Origin: Candidatus Magasanikbacteria bacterium RIFOXYD1_FULL_40_23
Lineage (GTDB): Bacteria > Patescibacteriota > Patescibacteriia > Magasanikbacterales > GWA2-37-8
Reading direction: 5' to 3'
Length of the DNA: 59,182 nucleotides
Assembly: GCA_001783215.1 (NCBI GenBank)
Contig: MFRA01000002.1
Location: 1 to 59,182, forward strand
The translations under genes were made by a program, and so were the position numbers. Below the pieces are notes generated by a model, which saw only the letters and a list, made by a program, of their open reading frames with translations, made no database searches and had not been told where the DNA came from. Position 1 is the first letter of the stretch. Each line of letters opens with the position of its first letter. Of the stretch, positions 9,445 to 17,905 are shown in pieces.

Positions 9445-11967
9445 ATGGTCAAAGGATCAACCCCACTAAGAAAAATCCAACTTCGGCATTGCGCTATCTG
9501 CCTAAAAGTAGGGCACAACAAATCCACTTGCCCACAACTTTTACATCAAACTAGTCCGCAGACTACTCCAAAAGCAATTCCGGAAGCAAACACCAAATCT
9601 ACGGAACGCCCTCCGCTCAAATTTTTTGTGCACCATGTCCAATATCAAGACCACGAATCCCCTCATTTGGTAGATCTAAAAGAAAACAAAAATCGCTTAT
9701 ACGAAAATATCCAAGCCTCTGCCCCAGAAGAAAACAAAGACGACTTTTATTTCTTTCACGAAAAATCTACCAAGAACGAACCAAAAGTAATCAACCCCTC
9801 TTTTTCACCAAAAAAATCTCTGGCCGAAAAAAATACAGCCCCAGCTCGCCCACTTAGTGCCGCACCAAAAAATAAACAGTCGCTAGGAAGCAAACTATCG
9901 GACAAACTTTCCAACATTAAACTTTCACAATCGGCTTCAGCTATCGCAAACAAGGCGCGCGCAGTTGCCGCCCCCAAGCATCTAGTTGGGGCAATGGCTA
10001 TGATTTTATTTTTGTTGTTTGTACCAGGCAGAGCCCGCACATACTATTTTGATCTTAAATCTACAACCGATAAAGTAGCCGATAGCAGTACGGCTGGCTT
10101 TTCGGCCCTGCACGATTCTACTTCCGCCCTAATGAACGGAAACCTGTCGGGCGCCCAAACATCTCTTACCAATGCTCTACAAAATTTTAATCAGGCTACG
10201 AATATTTTAGACAGCAAATATAGCTTTTTACAAAAAGTAATTTCGGCGGTGCCAATCATGAATAATGAAATGCAAAGCCGACAAAGACTAGTCACTGCTG
10301 GCCAAGAAATATCCCTTGGTAACACATATCTACTAAAAGGACTTTCCGATGTTGGGCAAAGCAAACTTAGTATTACCAAAAACATGGCACTAGTTGGCAA
10401 CCACCTAAACTCTTCTCTACCTCACTACCAAACAGCTCAGGATGATTTAAACAACGTAGACTCCGATGTGTTGCCTTTTGAATACCAAGAAACGTTCAAA
10501 GAATTCCGCGTGCTATTTAATGTCTATGTAAAAGATCTAGAAAATCTGGCTAGACTAAACAACTCTGTCCAAGAAATATTTGGCGGACAAGGCTTAAGAC
10601 GCTATTTGCTTATCTTCCAAAATCCAGCCGAAATACGTCCTACTGGCGGGTTTATGGGTAGTTTTGCCATGCTCGATATAAAAAACGGCGAAATAGTTAA
10701 AATAGATATCCCAGCTGGCGGATCATACGATTTACAAGGACAGCTCTCCGAATATGTAGCCCCCCCTACCCCACTACTACTATCCAATAAACGCTGGGAA
10801 TTCCAAGACGCCAATTGGTTCCCAGACTTTGCCGCAAGTGCCGAAAAAATCCTTTGGTTCTATCGCCATAGCCGTAATATTACCGCCGACGGTGTAATAG
10901 CGATTAATGCCGATGTTCTAAACAGATTACTTTCTATAATCGGCCCTGTAGCCGAAGATAATCGAGGTTTAGTATTAGACAAAGCGAATGCTCTAGTTAC
11001 CATACAAGATATCGTAGAGCACGGACCAGAAAAAAAGGCCAACAAACCAAAACAGATTTTATCGGATTTAGCGCCCGTATTTATAGAAAATTTTAAAAAA
11101 ATAAAACCACAGGCAATTTTACCAATCCTAACTAATCTAGAAGAATCCCTACAACAAAAAGAAATCCAAACATACTTTGTCGACGACAACACTCAAAAAA
11201 CTATAAAAGAATTTGGTTGGAGTGGCGAAATTACAAATACCAACCCAGACCAAGATTATCTTTTTGTCGTAAATACCAATATCCAAGGACAAAAAAGCGA
11301 TGCCAGAATAAAACAAAGCATAAGCCATCAAGCAGTAATTCAACCGGACGGCACTATACTAAATAGCGTAGTTATTACTCGAGAGCATACGGGTGACATT
11401 CAAGAAAAATTATACGGCCAAACCAATATTGATTACCTGCGTATTTATGTGCCAGAAGGCAGCGAACTGGTGCGCGCCAGTGGCTTTACTTGGCCGGAAG
11501 AAAGAATGTTTAGAGCGCCAGATGCTTGGTACAAAACAGACACCACTTTATCTAATTTAGAAAAAGAAATTTCTACAGACAGCGAATCTGGCACACGTGT
11601 TACAAATGAATTTGGTAAAACAGCTTTTGGTAATTGGATTATTACTGAACCTGGCCAAACTACCGAAGTTCAATTTATTTACAAACTACCTTTCAAAGCT
11701 TGGGAAGAAAACATCAACTCCAACCTAGATAATTGGGCAAAAATTTTCCAATCCAAAAATTCTATTTCTAAATACCAGCTAATTATTCAAAAGCAATCCG
11801 GCATAAATAGCAATTTTGAAAGCCAGGTAATTTACCCAGAGGGCTGGCTACCAATCTGGCACGACGGCATAGGCCTTACTGCAGCTGCCAATGGCATGTC
11901 TATAAAGACAACCGAACTAGATACAGACAAGATTTGGGGATTGATGATGAAAAAGAGTGATGAATAA
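9445..11967 (+). CDS. DUF4012-type membrane protein with N-terminal CCHC zinc knuckle
   Basis: CAICLKVGHNKSTC at N-term; single TM; YLLIFQNPAEIRPTGGFMGSFAML typical of DUF4012. Confidence 0.85.
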   Translation: MVKGSTPLRKIQLRHCAICLKVGHNKSTCPQLLHQTSPQTTPKAIPEANTKSTERPPLKFFVHHVQYQDHESPHLVDLKENKNRLYENIQASAPEENKDDFYFFHEKSTKNEPKVINPSFSPKKSLAEKNTAPARPLSAAPKNKQSLGSKLSDKLSNIKLSQSASAIANKARAVAAPKHLVGAMAMILFLLFVPGRARTYYFDLKSTTDKVADSSTAGFSALHDSTSALMNGNLSGAQTSLTNALQNFNQATNILDSKYSFLQKVISAVPIMNNEMQSRQRLVTAGQEISLGNTYLLKGLSDVGQSKLSITKNMALVGNHLNSSLPHYQTAQDDLNNVDSDVLPFEYQETFKEFRVLFNVYVKDLENLARLNNSVQEIFGGQGLRRYLLIFQNPAEIRPTGGFMGSFAMLDIKNGEIVKIDIPAGGSYDLQGQLSEYVAPPTPLLLSNKRWEFQDANWFPDFAASAEKILWFYRHSRNITADGVIAINADVLNRLLSIIGPVAEDNRGLVLDKANALVTIQDIVEHGPEKKANKPKQILSDLAPVFIENFKKIKPQAILPILTNLEESLQQKEIQTYFVDDNTQKTIKEFGWSGEITNTNPDQDYLFVVNTNIQGQKSDARIKQSISHQAVIQPDGTILNSVVITREHTGDIQEKLYGQTNIDYLRIYVPEGSELVRASGFTWPEERMFRAPDAWYKTDTTLSNLEKEISTDSESGTRVTNEFGKTAFGNWIITEPGQTTEVQFIYKLPFKAWEENINSNLDNWAKIFQSKNSISKYQLIIQKQSGINSNFESQVIYPEGWLPIWHDGIGLTAAANGMSIKTTELDTDKIWGLMMKKSDE

Positions 11968-11992
11968 CTTACTAATTTAAAATTTTACTTTT

Positions 11993-13915
11993 ATGTCTGA
12001 AGAGCCATCCTTTTCTACCAAACCACTTTCCGATGAACCAGAAAACAAACCCAAGAAACCAAGCCGTAAAAAACGCTCACCCGAGACAAGCTCTTCTTCA
12101 AGAGAAAACATAAAACAAACTAAAATTTCCAAACAATTAACCCAGATTTACCAAGACGACCAGGGTCATTTGCCAGATATGAAAAAAATTAAAATTAAAA
12201 AGAACCATTCTGGTTTCAAGACATTTTTGGGCGTAATTTTTGTAGGTGGGCTGCTCGCCGCCACCGCTTGGGCTGGATTTTTTTTCATGCCTAGCGATCA
12301 AAAATTTTCAGAAGAAAAAGTTGAACTTCGCGTAAACGGACCTACCTATGTAACTGCCGGCACCACTACCACCTACAAAATATCTTACGAAAACAAACAA
12401 AATTTAACTCTCAAAAAATTAACTCTAAACATACAGTACCCAGAAGGTTTTGTATTCTTATCCAGTGATGTAGAAGCAAAAAACTCCGGCCACACCGAAT
12501 GGAACCTGGGAGAAATCGCTGCTGGAAAAAAGAAAGAGATTTCTATCACTGGTATTTCCTATGGATCCATAAGCCAAAAACAATCCTGGAGATCTTTCCT
12601 AAAATATAAACCGGAAAATTTTGAATCCGAATTACAAAAAGCGGCTATTTTGGATGTAACTGTAGATAAATCCCCTTTTTCTCTGACAGTAAACGGATCA
12701 AACAAAACCTTGGTTGGTAATGCTTCCGAATATACGTTTGCAGTTAAAAGAGAACAAACTTCCGCTATAAACAAACTAGAATTAAAACCATCTTGGCCGA
12801 AAAATTTTGTGATCACCTCTACCTCTCTACCCCTAACCAAAGACTTTAAATGGATCATTGAACCAAATAAAAAATTGTCCGCAACTTCTTCTGCCCCAGA
12901 TAGCTGGACATTCAAACTCACAGGCAACTTTACTGGCAGTGCCAGCGGTACTGTTCTCCAAGATAACTCTGGAGAAATATCCGGATCGCTTATCACTATA
13001 GCTAACAATAAAACCTTTAACCTAACGGACAACAAAATCACTACCCAGTTGGCACAAAACGACCTAAATTTTAACCTTGCTATTAACGGCTCTTTATCCA
13101 ACTTCAACACTCAACCCGGAGAAGACTTAAACATTACCATCTCATTAAAAAACCAAAGTAAAGGCGACCTACAAAACGCCACTCTTAAACTAAGCTTGGT
13201 TGGTCCCGCCATTAAAAAAACAACCTTGCTTGATTGGTCCAAAATAGAAGACCAATACGATGGCGACATCCAAGGAAAACAAATTACTGACAACTTACGC
13301 AAAGGTGAAATTACCTGGGGCAAAAGTAAAATTTCGTCTCTAGCCAAAATAGCTGGCGGTAAAGAAATTAGCTTGGATATTAAGCTGCCAATAAAAGATT
13401 CCTCCTCTATCAACCTATCCGATCTAGCCACCTCTTCTCAAATCACAGTGGTAGCAGACATAAGCTTCAAAGATGAAGCAAATGTTGTTCATAACTTTTC
13501 TAGCAACCAGATAATTATCGCCGTTAATTCTGATCTTAAATTTGATACTCGCGATACTGTCTCACCATCTGGCAAAGGCGAAAAACACCAACTAAATTGG
13601 GTGGTAACCAATAATTTCCATCCTTTGAAAAATCTGGTTCTATCTGCCGAAGTATATGGTGATGTGAATGTAGAATTACCAACTCCAATACCGGCAGGCA
13701 CAGCTAACTTTAACCCACAAACCAAAAAAATTACCTGGACTATTTCGGAAATGCCAGAAAGCGTAGACGTGCTGGCACTGCCAATCACTATTATCCTGAA
13801 TAAAATTAACCCTACACAAGCGCTACTCGTGTCCAAAGTTCATGTAGAAGCCGACGATACTGTTACCAGAGAAAAGCTTGATTTTATGGGAGATGAAATA
13901 AAATTTAGCAGATAA
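11993..13915 (+). CDS. Surface protein with repeated beta-sandwich (DUF11-like) domains
   Basis: N-terminal TM, repeated VNGPTYVTAGTTTTYKISYENK-type modules. Confidence 0.7.
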   Translation: MSEEPSFSTKPLSDEPENKPKKPSRKKRSPETSSSSRENIKQTKISKQLTQIYQDDQGHLPDMKKIKIKKNHSGFKTFLGVIFVGGLLAATAWAGFFFMPSDQKFSEEKVELRVNGPTYVTAGTTTTYKISYENKQNLTLKKLTLNIQYPEGFVFLSSDVEAKNSGHTEWNLGEIAAGKKKEISITGISYGSISQKQSWRSFLKYKPENFESELQKAAILDVTVDKSPFSLTVNGSNKTLVGNASEYTFAVKREQTSAINKLELKPSWPKNFVITSTSLPLTKDFKWIIEPNKKLSATSSAPDSWTFKLTGNFTGSASGTVLQDNSGEISGSLITIANNKTFNLTDNKITTQLAQNDLNFNLAINGSLSNFNTQPGEDLNITISLKNQSKGDLQNATLKLSLVGPAIKKTTLLDWSKIEDQYDGDIQGKQITDNLRKGEITWGKSKISSLAKIAGGKEISLDIKLPIKDSSSINLSDLATSSQITVVADISFKDEANVVHNFSSNQIIIAVNSDLKFDTRDTVSPSGKGEKHQLNWVVTNNFHPLKNLVLSAEVYGDVNVELPTPIPAGTANFNPQTKKITWTISEMPESVDVLALPITIILNKINPTQALLVSKVHVEADDTVTREKLDFMGDEIKFSR

Positions 13916-13916
13916 A

Positions 13917-14843
13917 CTACCTGTTCAAAAATTCTTCAAATACAGATTTGGCTAAATCCAAGTCTGTATTTTTTATCCATTTTATTCTTTTATCACGTTT
14001 AAACCAGGTCATCTGTCTCTTGGCATAACGCTTCGTATCTCGTTTCAACACTTCTACCGCCTCTTCCAAAGTCATTTCTCCTCGCAAATAATACCCAATT
14101 TGCTTGTACCCAATACCGCTCATACTAGGAAGATTCCAGCCCAACCCAAGTTCAACCAACTTTTTAGCCTCTTCTACCAAACCATCTTTAATCTGCCTAT
14201 CTACGCGACTATCGATACGCTTGTCCAATTCTTCTTTATTAATATCTATTCCAATCTGCAAAGCATTGTACAAAGGCTTGGATTGCGTTCTTTGACTAAC
14301 AAAAGACTGGCCGCTAGAAATAGCCACCTCCAATGCCCTTAATACTCGACGCGGATTTTTTAAATCTATTTTTTCTACACTCTCCGGATCTCTTTCTTGC
14401 AACATGGCTACCAATTCTGATAGATCCTTTTTTTCTAAATCACTCCTCAACTCTAAATTTGGTTTTGTTTTTGGTATATCCAAATTATCTACTATCGCCC
14501 ATATATATAAACCTGTTCCCCCAACAATTATTGGCAACTTATTTCTGGCCAAAATATCTTGGATACAATCTGTAGCCATAGCTTTAAAATCTGCCAAACT
14601 AAAATCTTGACCCGGGTTTGCTATGTCTACAATATGGTGGGGCACACCCTCTACCAAAAATACCTCTTTTTTCCACTCTCCCCTTGGTTTAGCTGTCCCA
14701 ATATCCATTTTTTTATACACCTGCCTGGAGTCTGCCGAAATGATTTCTCCATTAAATTGTTTGGCCAACACCAAACCAAGATCTGTTTTACCAGATGCAG
14801 TAGGCCCGAGAATAACAGCTATTTTTGGCAGATTGTTTTGCAT
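13917..14843 (-). CDS. miaA: tRNA dimethylallyltransferase
   Basis: GPTASGKTDLGL, ISADSRQVYKKMDIGTAKP, VGGTGLYI. Confidence 0.96.
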   Translation of the reverse strand: MQNNLPKIAVILGPTASGKTDLGLVLAKQFNGEIISADSRQVYKKMDIGTAKPRGEWKKEVFLVEGVPHHIVDIANPGQDFSLADFKAMATDCIQDILARNKLPIIVGGTGLYIWAIVDNLDIPKTKPNLELRSDLEKKDLSELVAMLQERDPESVEKIDLKNPRRVLRALEVAISSGQSFVSQRTQSKPLYNALQIGIDINKEELDKRIDSRVDRQIKDGLVEEAKKLVELGLGWNLPSMSGIGYKQIGYYLRGEMTLEEAVEVLKRDTKRYAKRQMTWFKRDKRIKWIKNTDLDLAKSVFEEFLNR

Positions 14844-14852
14844 ACACTAGGA

Positions 14853-14887
14853 ATAAAAAACATCCATTTTATACTTAGGATGTTTTT
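14853..14887. terminator. Intrinsic terminator
   Basis: aaaaaacatcc...ggatgtttttt hairpin. Confidence 0.6.
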
Positions 14888-14898
14888 TACCAGCTATT

Positions 14899-15198
14899 TT
14901 AATTTAAATCATCTTCACTTTCCGTAAAGCCTTCATATCCACTTTCGGCTATTTTCAGTGCTTCTTTTGCATCCTCGTTAGTAATTCTAGTTACTGTTTG
15001 ATCAACAATTTCTATTGCATTACTTTTTTTCTTAGCCACAGGCTTTCCGACGTCAGCTTTAAGCTCCGCTCTCGTATCCCTAATTTGTTTTGATCTTTCT
15101 AAACCTGCTCTTATTTGACGACCTTCTGCCATATGCTTAATATAGAAATTAAAAAAACTTACAATAACTATTGTACCATATTTTGGTTGTTTTGTCAA
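14899..15198 (-). CDS. Hypothetical protein
   Basis: ORF up to 99 aa; likely start at internal Met (MAEGRQIRAG). Confidence 0.55.
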   Translation of the reverse strand: MTKQPKYGTIVIVSFFNFYIKHMAEGRQIRAGLERSKQIRDTRAELKADVGKPVAKKKSNAIEIVDQTVTRITNEDAKEALKIAESGYEGFTESEDDLN

Positions 15199-15241
15199 TA
15201 CTTTTTTGCCTTATTTTGGCTAATTTTAGCCTAAATTATAA

Positions 15242-15268
15242 AGGTCTAGGCACTCTCTTTGCCTAGAC
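15242..15268 (-). terminator. Hairpin downstream of the 15305 gene
   Basis: GGTCTAGGCA/TGCCTAGACC 10-bp stem. Confidence 0.5.
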
Positions 15269-15304
15269 CATAAAACCAAGCCCTCCCCTTCATTTGCGGT
15301 CACG

Positions 15305-15550
15305 TTACCTACACCTACGGTTTGGGTTATATTCCCTACATCCCGGATTTTGGCAAAGCCATTTCCGACACTGAAAACATTTTGGCACAAAACGACTATC
15401 CATAGTGCCTGCACACGCTGCGCAAAAAGTATATTTCCATCTAGTATCACACTTGACGCACTGCAATATTGTAAAACCATTCTCTGGAACTTCGTTGCAC
15501 TTTCTTGCCTCACTCCCACACAGGCATACTTTCAATGCTGTACTAGCCAT
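15305..15550 (-). CDS. Cys-rich zinc-ribbon-like small protein
   Basis: 81 aa with several CxxC pairs (CVKC, CAAC, CFQC, CQNPGC); strong SD AAGGGGAGGG. Confidence 0.65.
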   Translation of the reverse strand: MASTALKVCLCGSEARKCNEVPENGFTILQCVKCDTRWKYTFCAACAGTMDSRFVPKCFQCRKWLCQNPGCREYNPNRRCR

Positions 15551-15603
15551 AACCCTCCCCTTTATTTAATACATTCAACCATTCTCAAAACAAAAAGTCA
15601 ATC

Positions 15604-15634
15604 AAAAAACCAACGTAAATTACGTTGATTTTTT
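15604..15634 (-). terminator. Hairpin between 15550 and thrS
   Basis: CAACGTAAattaCGTTG with flanking A/T runs. Confidence 0.5.
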
Positions 15635-15647
15635 TAACCTATTTAAT

Positions 15648-17399
15648 TTAATACTTTCTTTCTTTTATTTCTTCCAAAACTTTCTGCACAAATTCCTCCT
15701 TAGTCATTTTTATCTGATCTTTCTCGCCTCTTACCCGTATCATCCAAGGCTCTCCACCCAACTCTTTATCTCCTACCACTACAATGTAAGGAATCTTTTG
15801 CCCCACAGCTTTGCGAACCTTATTCCCCATAGTTTCGTCGGCCTCATCTATACCCACGCGAATCCCTGCGTCGGATAACTCTTTGAGCAATAACCTGGCT
15901 CCATCTACATGCTTAGATGAAACTGGTGCTAAATGTACCTGCACTGGAGAAACCCAAACTGGAAACGCGCCGGCATGGTGCTCTATAAGAATAGATAAAA
16001 ATCTTTCAATTGAACCCATAATAGCAGCGTGCACCATAACGATTCTTTCTTTTTCTCCTTGCTCGTTTGTGCAAACCAAATCAAACCGCTCCGGTTGATT
16101 ACGATCTATTTGGATAGTAGCCACTTGCCACTGACGACCAATAGAATCTTTGGCCATAAAATCTATTTTCGGTCCATACATAGCAGCTTCACCAATTGCT
16201 TCAAAAGCTTCTACACCTCTTTCTTTTACCAATTCCCGCAATTGCTTTTCTGTACTCTCCCAAACTTCTTTGGTACCTAAATAATTTTCAAACTTAGCTG
16301 GGTCATGCAAAGACAATCTCACTCGCAATTCATTAAACCCAACTGCTTTATAGAATATTTCTATAATATCCCAAATCCTAAACATCTCTTCTTTCACCTG
16401 GGATTCACGACAAAATACGTGCGCATCATCTTGGGTAAACCCGCGCACACGAGAAAGCCCATGAAGCTCTCCACTCTGTTCATCGCGATAGCACATTGTT
16501 GTTTCTGCATAACGCTGTGGCAAATCACGGTAGCTTCGCGCTATATGATTATATATCTGAGTATGATGCGGGCAGTTCATTGGTTTCATCGCAAACTCAT
16601 GCCCTTCACGAGTAGTAATTTTAAATAAATCATTTTTAAATTTATCCCAGTGCCCACTTTTTTCGTACAATTCTTTTTTTGTAATATGAGGAATAGAAAC
16701 TTTTTCATAGCCACGCTCTTTGCGAAGCTGCTGCACAAAATCATCCAATGTATTTCGTAGTAATGTGCCCTTAGGTGTCCACAGAGCCAACCCAGGCCCA
16801 ACCAAATCGGAAAAGGTAAATAAGTCCAACTCCGCTCCCAATTTGCGATGGTCTCTCTTTTTGGCTTCTTCTAACCTTAGTAAATGAGAGTCCAATTCTT
16901 CTTTGGTAGAAAAAAGAAGTCCGTAAATACGAGTAAGAGTGGCATTTTTTTCATCACCTCTCCAATAAGCCCCCGCTACTCTGTGCAATTTTAATGCGTC
17001 GGCTGGAATTTCTTTTGTGTTGTTTACATGGCCACCTCGGCACAGATCCTTAAACGGACCGGATTCATATATAGTTAGTTCTTTGTCTTCGCCCGCGAAC
17101 TCTCGGATTAATTCTAATTTAAACGGCTGATCTTTTTCTTCGGCCTCCGCTTCGGCAGCAGATACCTTTCTGCCCACAAAATTGTGGTGACCTTTTATTA
17201 TACTTTTCATCTTGGTTTCGATTTGTTCTAAATCACTCTCTGACACTACTTGGCCAGCCGGAAAAAGAAAATCATAATAAAAACCATCCTCGATAGTAGG
17301 GCCGATACCCAATTTGGTGCCTGGATACAATTCTAAAACTGCAGCAGCGAGCATATGGGCGGCAGAGTGACGAATACTATCTAAATTTTCTTGATTCAT
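15648..17399 (-). CDS. thrS: Threonyl-tRNA synthetase
   Basis: RHSAAHMLAAAV, FAMKPMNCPHHTQIY, MCYRDEQSGELHGLSRVRGFTQDDAHVFC, C-terminal anticodon-binding domain; no TGS domain at the N-terminus. Confidence 0.97.
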   Translation of the reverse strand: MNQENLDSIRHSAAHMLAAAVLELYPGTKLGIGPTIEDGFYYDFLFPAGQVVSESDLEQIETKMKSIIKGHHNFVGRKVSAAEAEAEEKDQPFKLELIREFAGEDKELTIYESGPFKDLCRGGHVNNTKEIPADALKLHRVAGAYWRGDEKNATLTRIYGLLFSTKEELDSHLLRLEEAKKRDHRKLGAELDLFTFSDLVGPGLALWTPKGTLLRNTLDDFVQQLRKERGYEKVSIPHITKKELYEKSGHWDKFKNDLFKITTREGHEFAMKPMNCPHHTQIYNHIARSYRDLPQRYAETTMCYRDEQSGELHGLSRVRGFTQDDAHVFCRESQVKEEMFRIWDIIEIFYKAVGFNELRVRLSLHDPAKFENYLGTKEVWESTEKQLRELVKERGVEAFEAIGEAAMYGPKIDFMAKDSIGRQWQVATIQIDRNQPERFDLVCTNEQGEKERIVMVHAAIMGSIERFLSILIEHHAGAFPVWVSPVQVHLAPVSSKHVDGARLLLKELSDAGIRVGIDEADETMGNKVRKAVGQKIPYIVVVGDKELGGEPWMIRVRGEKDQIKMTKEEFVQKVLEEIKERKY

Positions 17400-17400
17400 A

Positions 17401-17480
17401 TTTGAAATGAAAGAGGAAATAAATGAGCTTGCTTATTTATTTCCGAATGAATGAAAATATATGTGGCGAAGCCCCTATAC
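17401..17480 (-). repeat. Copy of GGGGCT-hairpin leader element (thrS)
   Basis: Minus GTATAGGGGCTTCGCCACATATAT...TCATTC, then GGAAATAAAT/ATTTATTTCC hairpin, then TTTCATTTCAAATATG. Confidence 0.65.
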
Positions 17481-17500
17481 GATTTAATTTATTATTAATT

Positions 17501-17729
17501 TAAACAAAAAGACCCCGTTGCGCACTATTATAAACAAATAACGCACATCGGGGTCTCTAGCATTTTTGCCAAGGACGGTTCCACCCGAAATTTAACTTTT
17601 TACCCCGTTAAATTCTGCCTTTGGCAGACCCGCTTTGCAGGTATTTAACAGGGTGAATTTGATTTGCAAGCGCTCCGAGAGTGGTACCATATCTTTTCAA
17701 ACTGGGCTGGCTCTCGTACTACCGCGCTA
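17501..17729 (-). promoter_or_regulatory. T-box riboswitch leader of thrS
   Basis: Minus TCGGG-TGGAACC-GTCCTTGGC...GCTAGAGAC-CCCGA antiterminator with canonical TGGNACC bulge (17577-17583); mutually exclusive GACCCCG...CGGGGTC-T5 terminator (17511-17555); Stem I-like 17669-17728 with ACC (Thr codon). Confidence 0.85.
17603..17653 (-). repeat. Copy B of three-way-junction palindrome, inside T-box leader
   Basis: Minus CCCTGTTAAAT-ACCTGCAAAGCGGGT-CTGCCAAAGGCAG-AATTTAACGGGG. Confidence 0.75.
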
Positions 17730-17734
17730 AAACT

Positions 17735-17763
17735 ATACTAAAATAATCCAAATTATTTGTCAA
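17735..17763 (-). promoter_or_regulatory. thrS promoter
   Basis: Minus TTGACA-17-TAGTAT (or TATAGT with 20-nt spacing). Confidence 0.5.
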
Positions 17764-17764
17764 A

Positions 17765-17900
17765 CCCCGTAGAGATACGCCCGAGCAAATTGGCTTATCG
17801 CGAAGTTTGTTTATATTCATTATTAAAATGAGCGCGTACAAATTACAGAGATTCCCTAATTTACAATTTGCACAAGCGATTCGGGCGTACTTCTACGGGG
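17765..17900. repeat. Imperfect long inverted repeat, MITE-like
   Basis: CCCCGTAGAGATACGCCCGA ... TCGGGCGTACTTCTACGGGG. Confidence 0.65.
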
Positions 17901-17905
17901 CAAAC

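Noticed and set aside
15226-15519. 97-aa minus ORF
   Set aside because: Out-of-frame overlap with the Cys-rich ORF at 15305-15550, which has the better SD and zinc motifs
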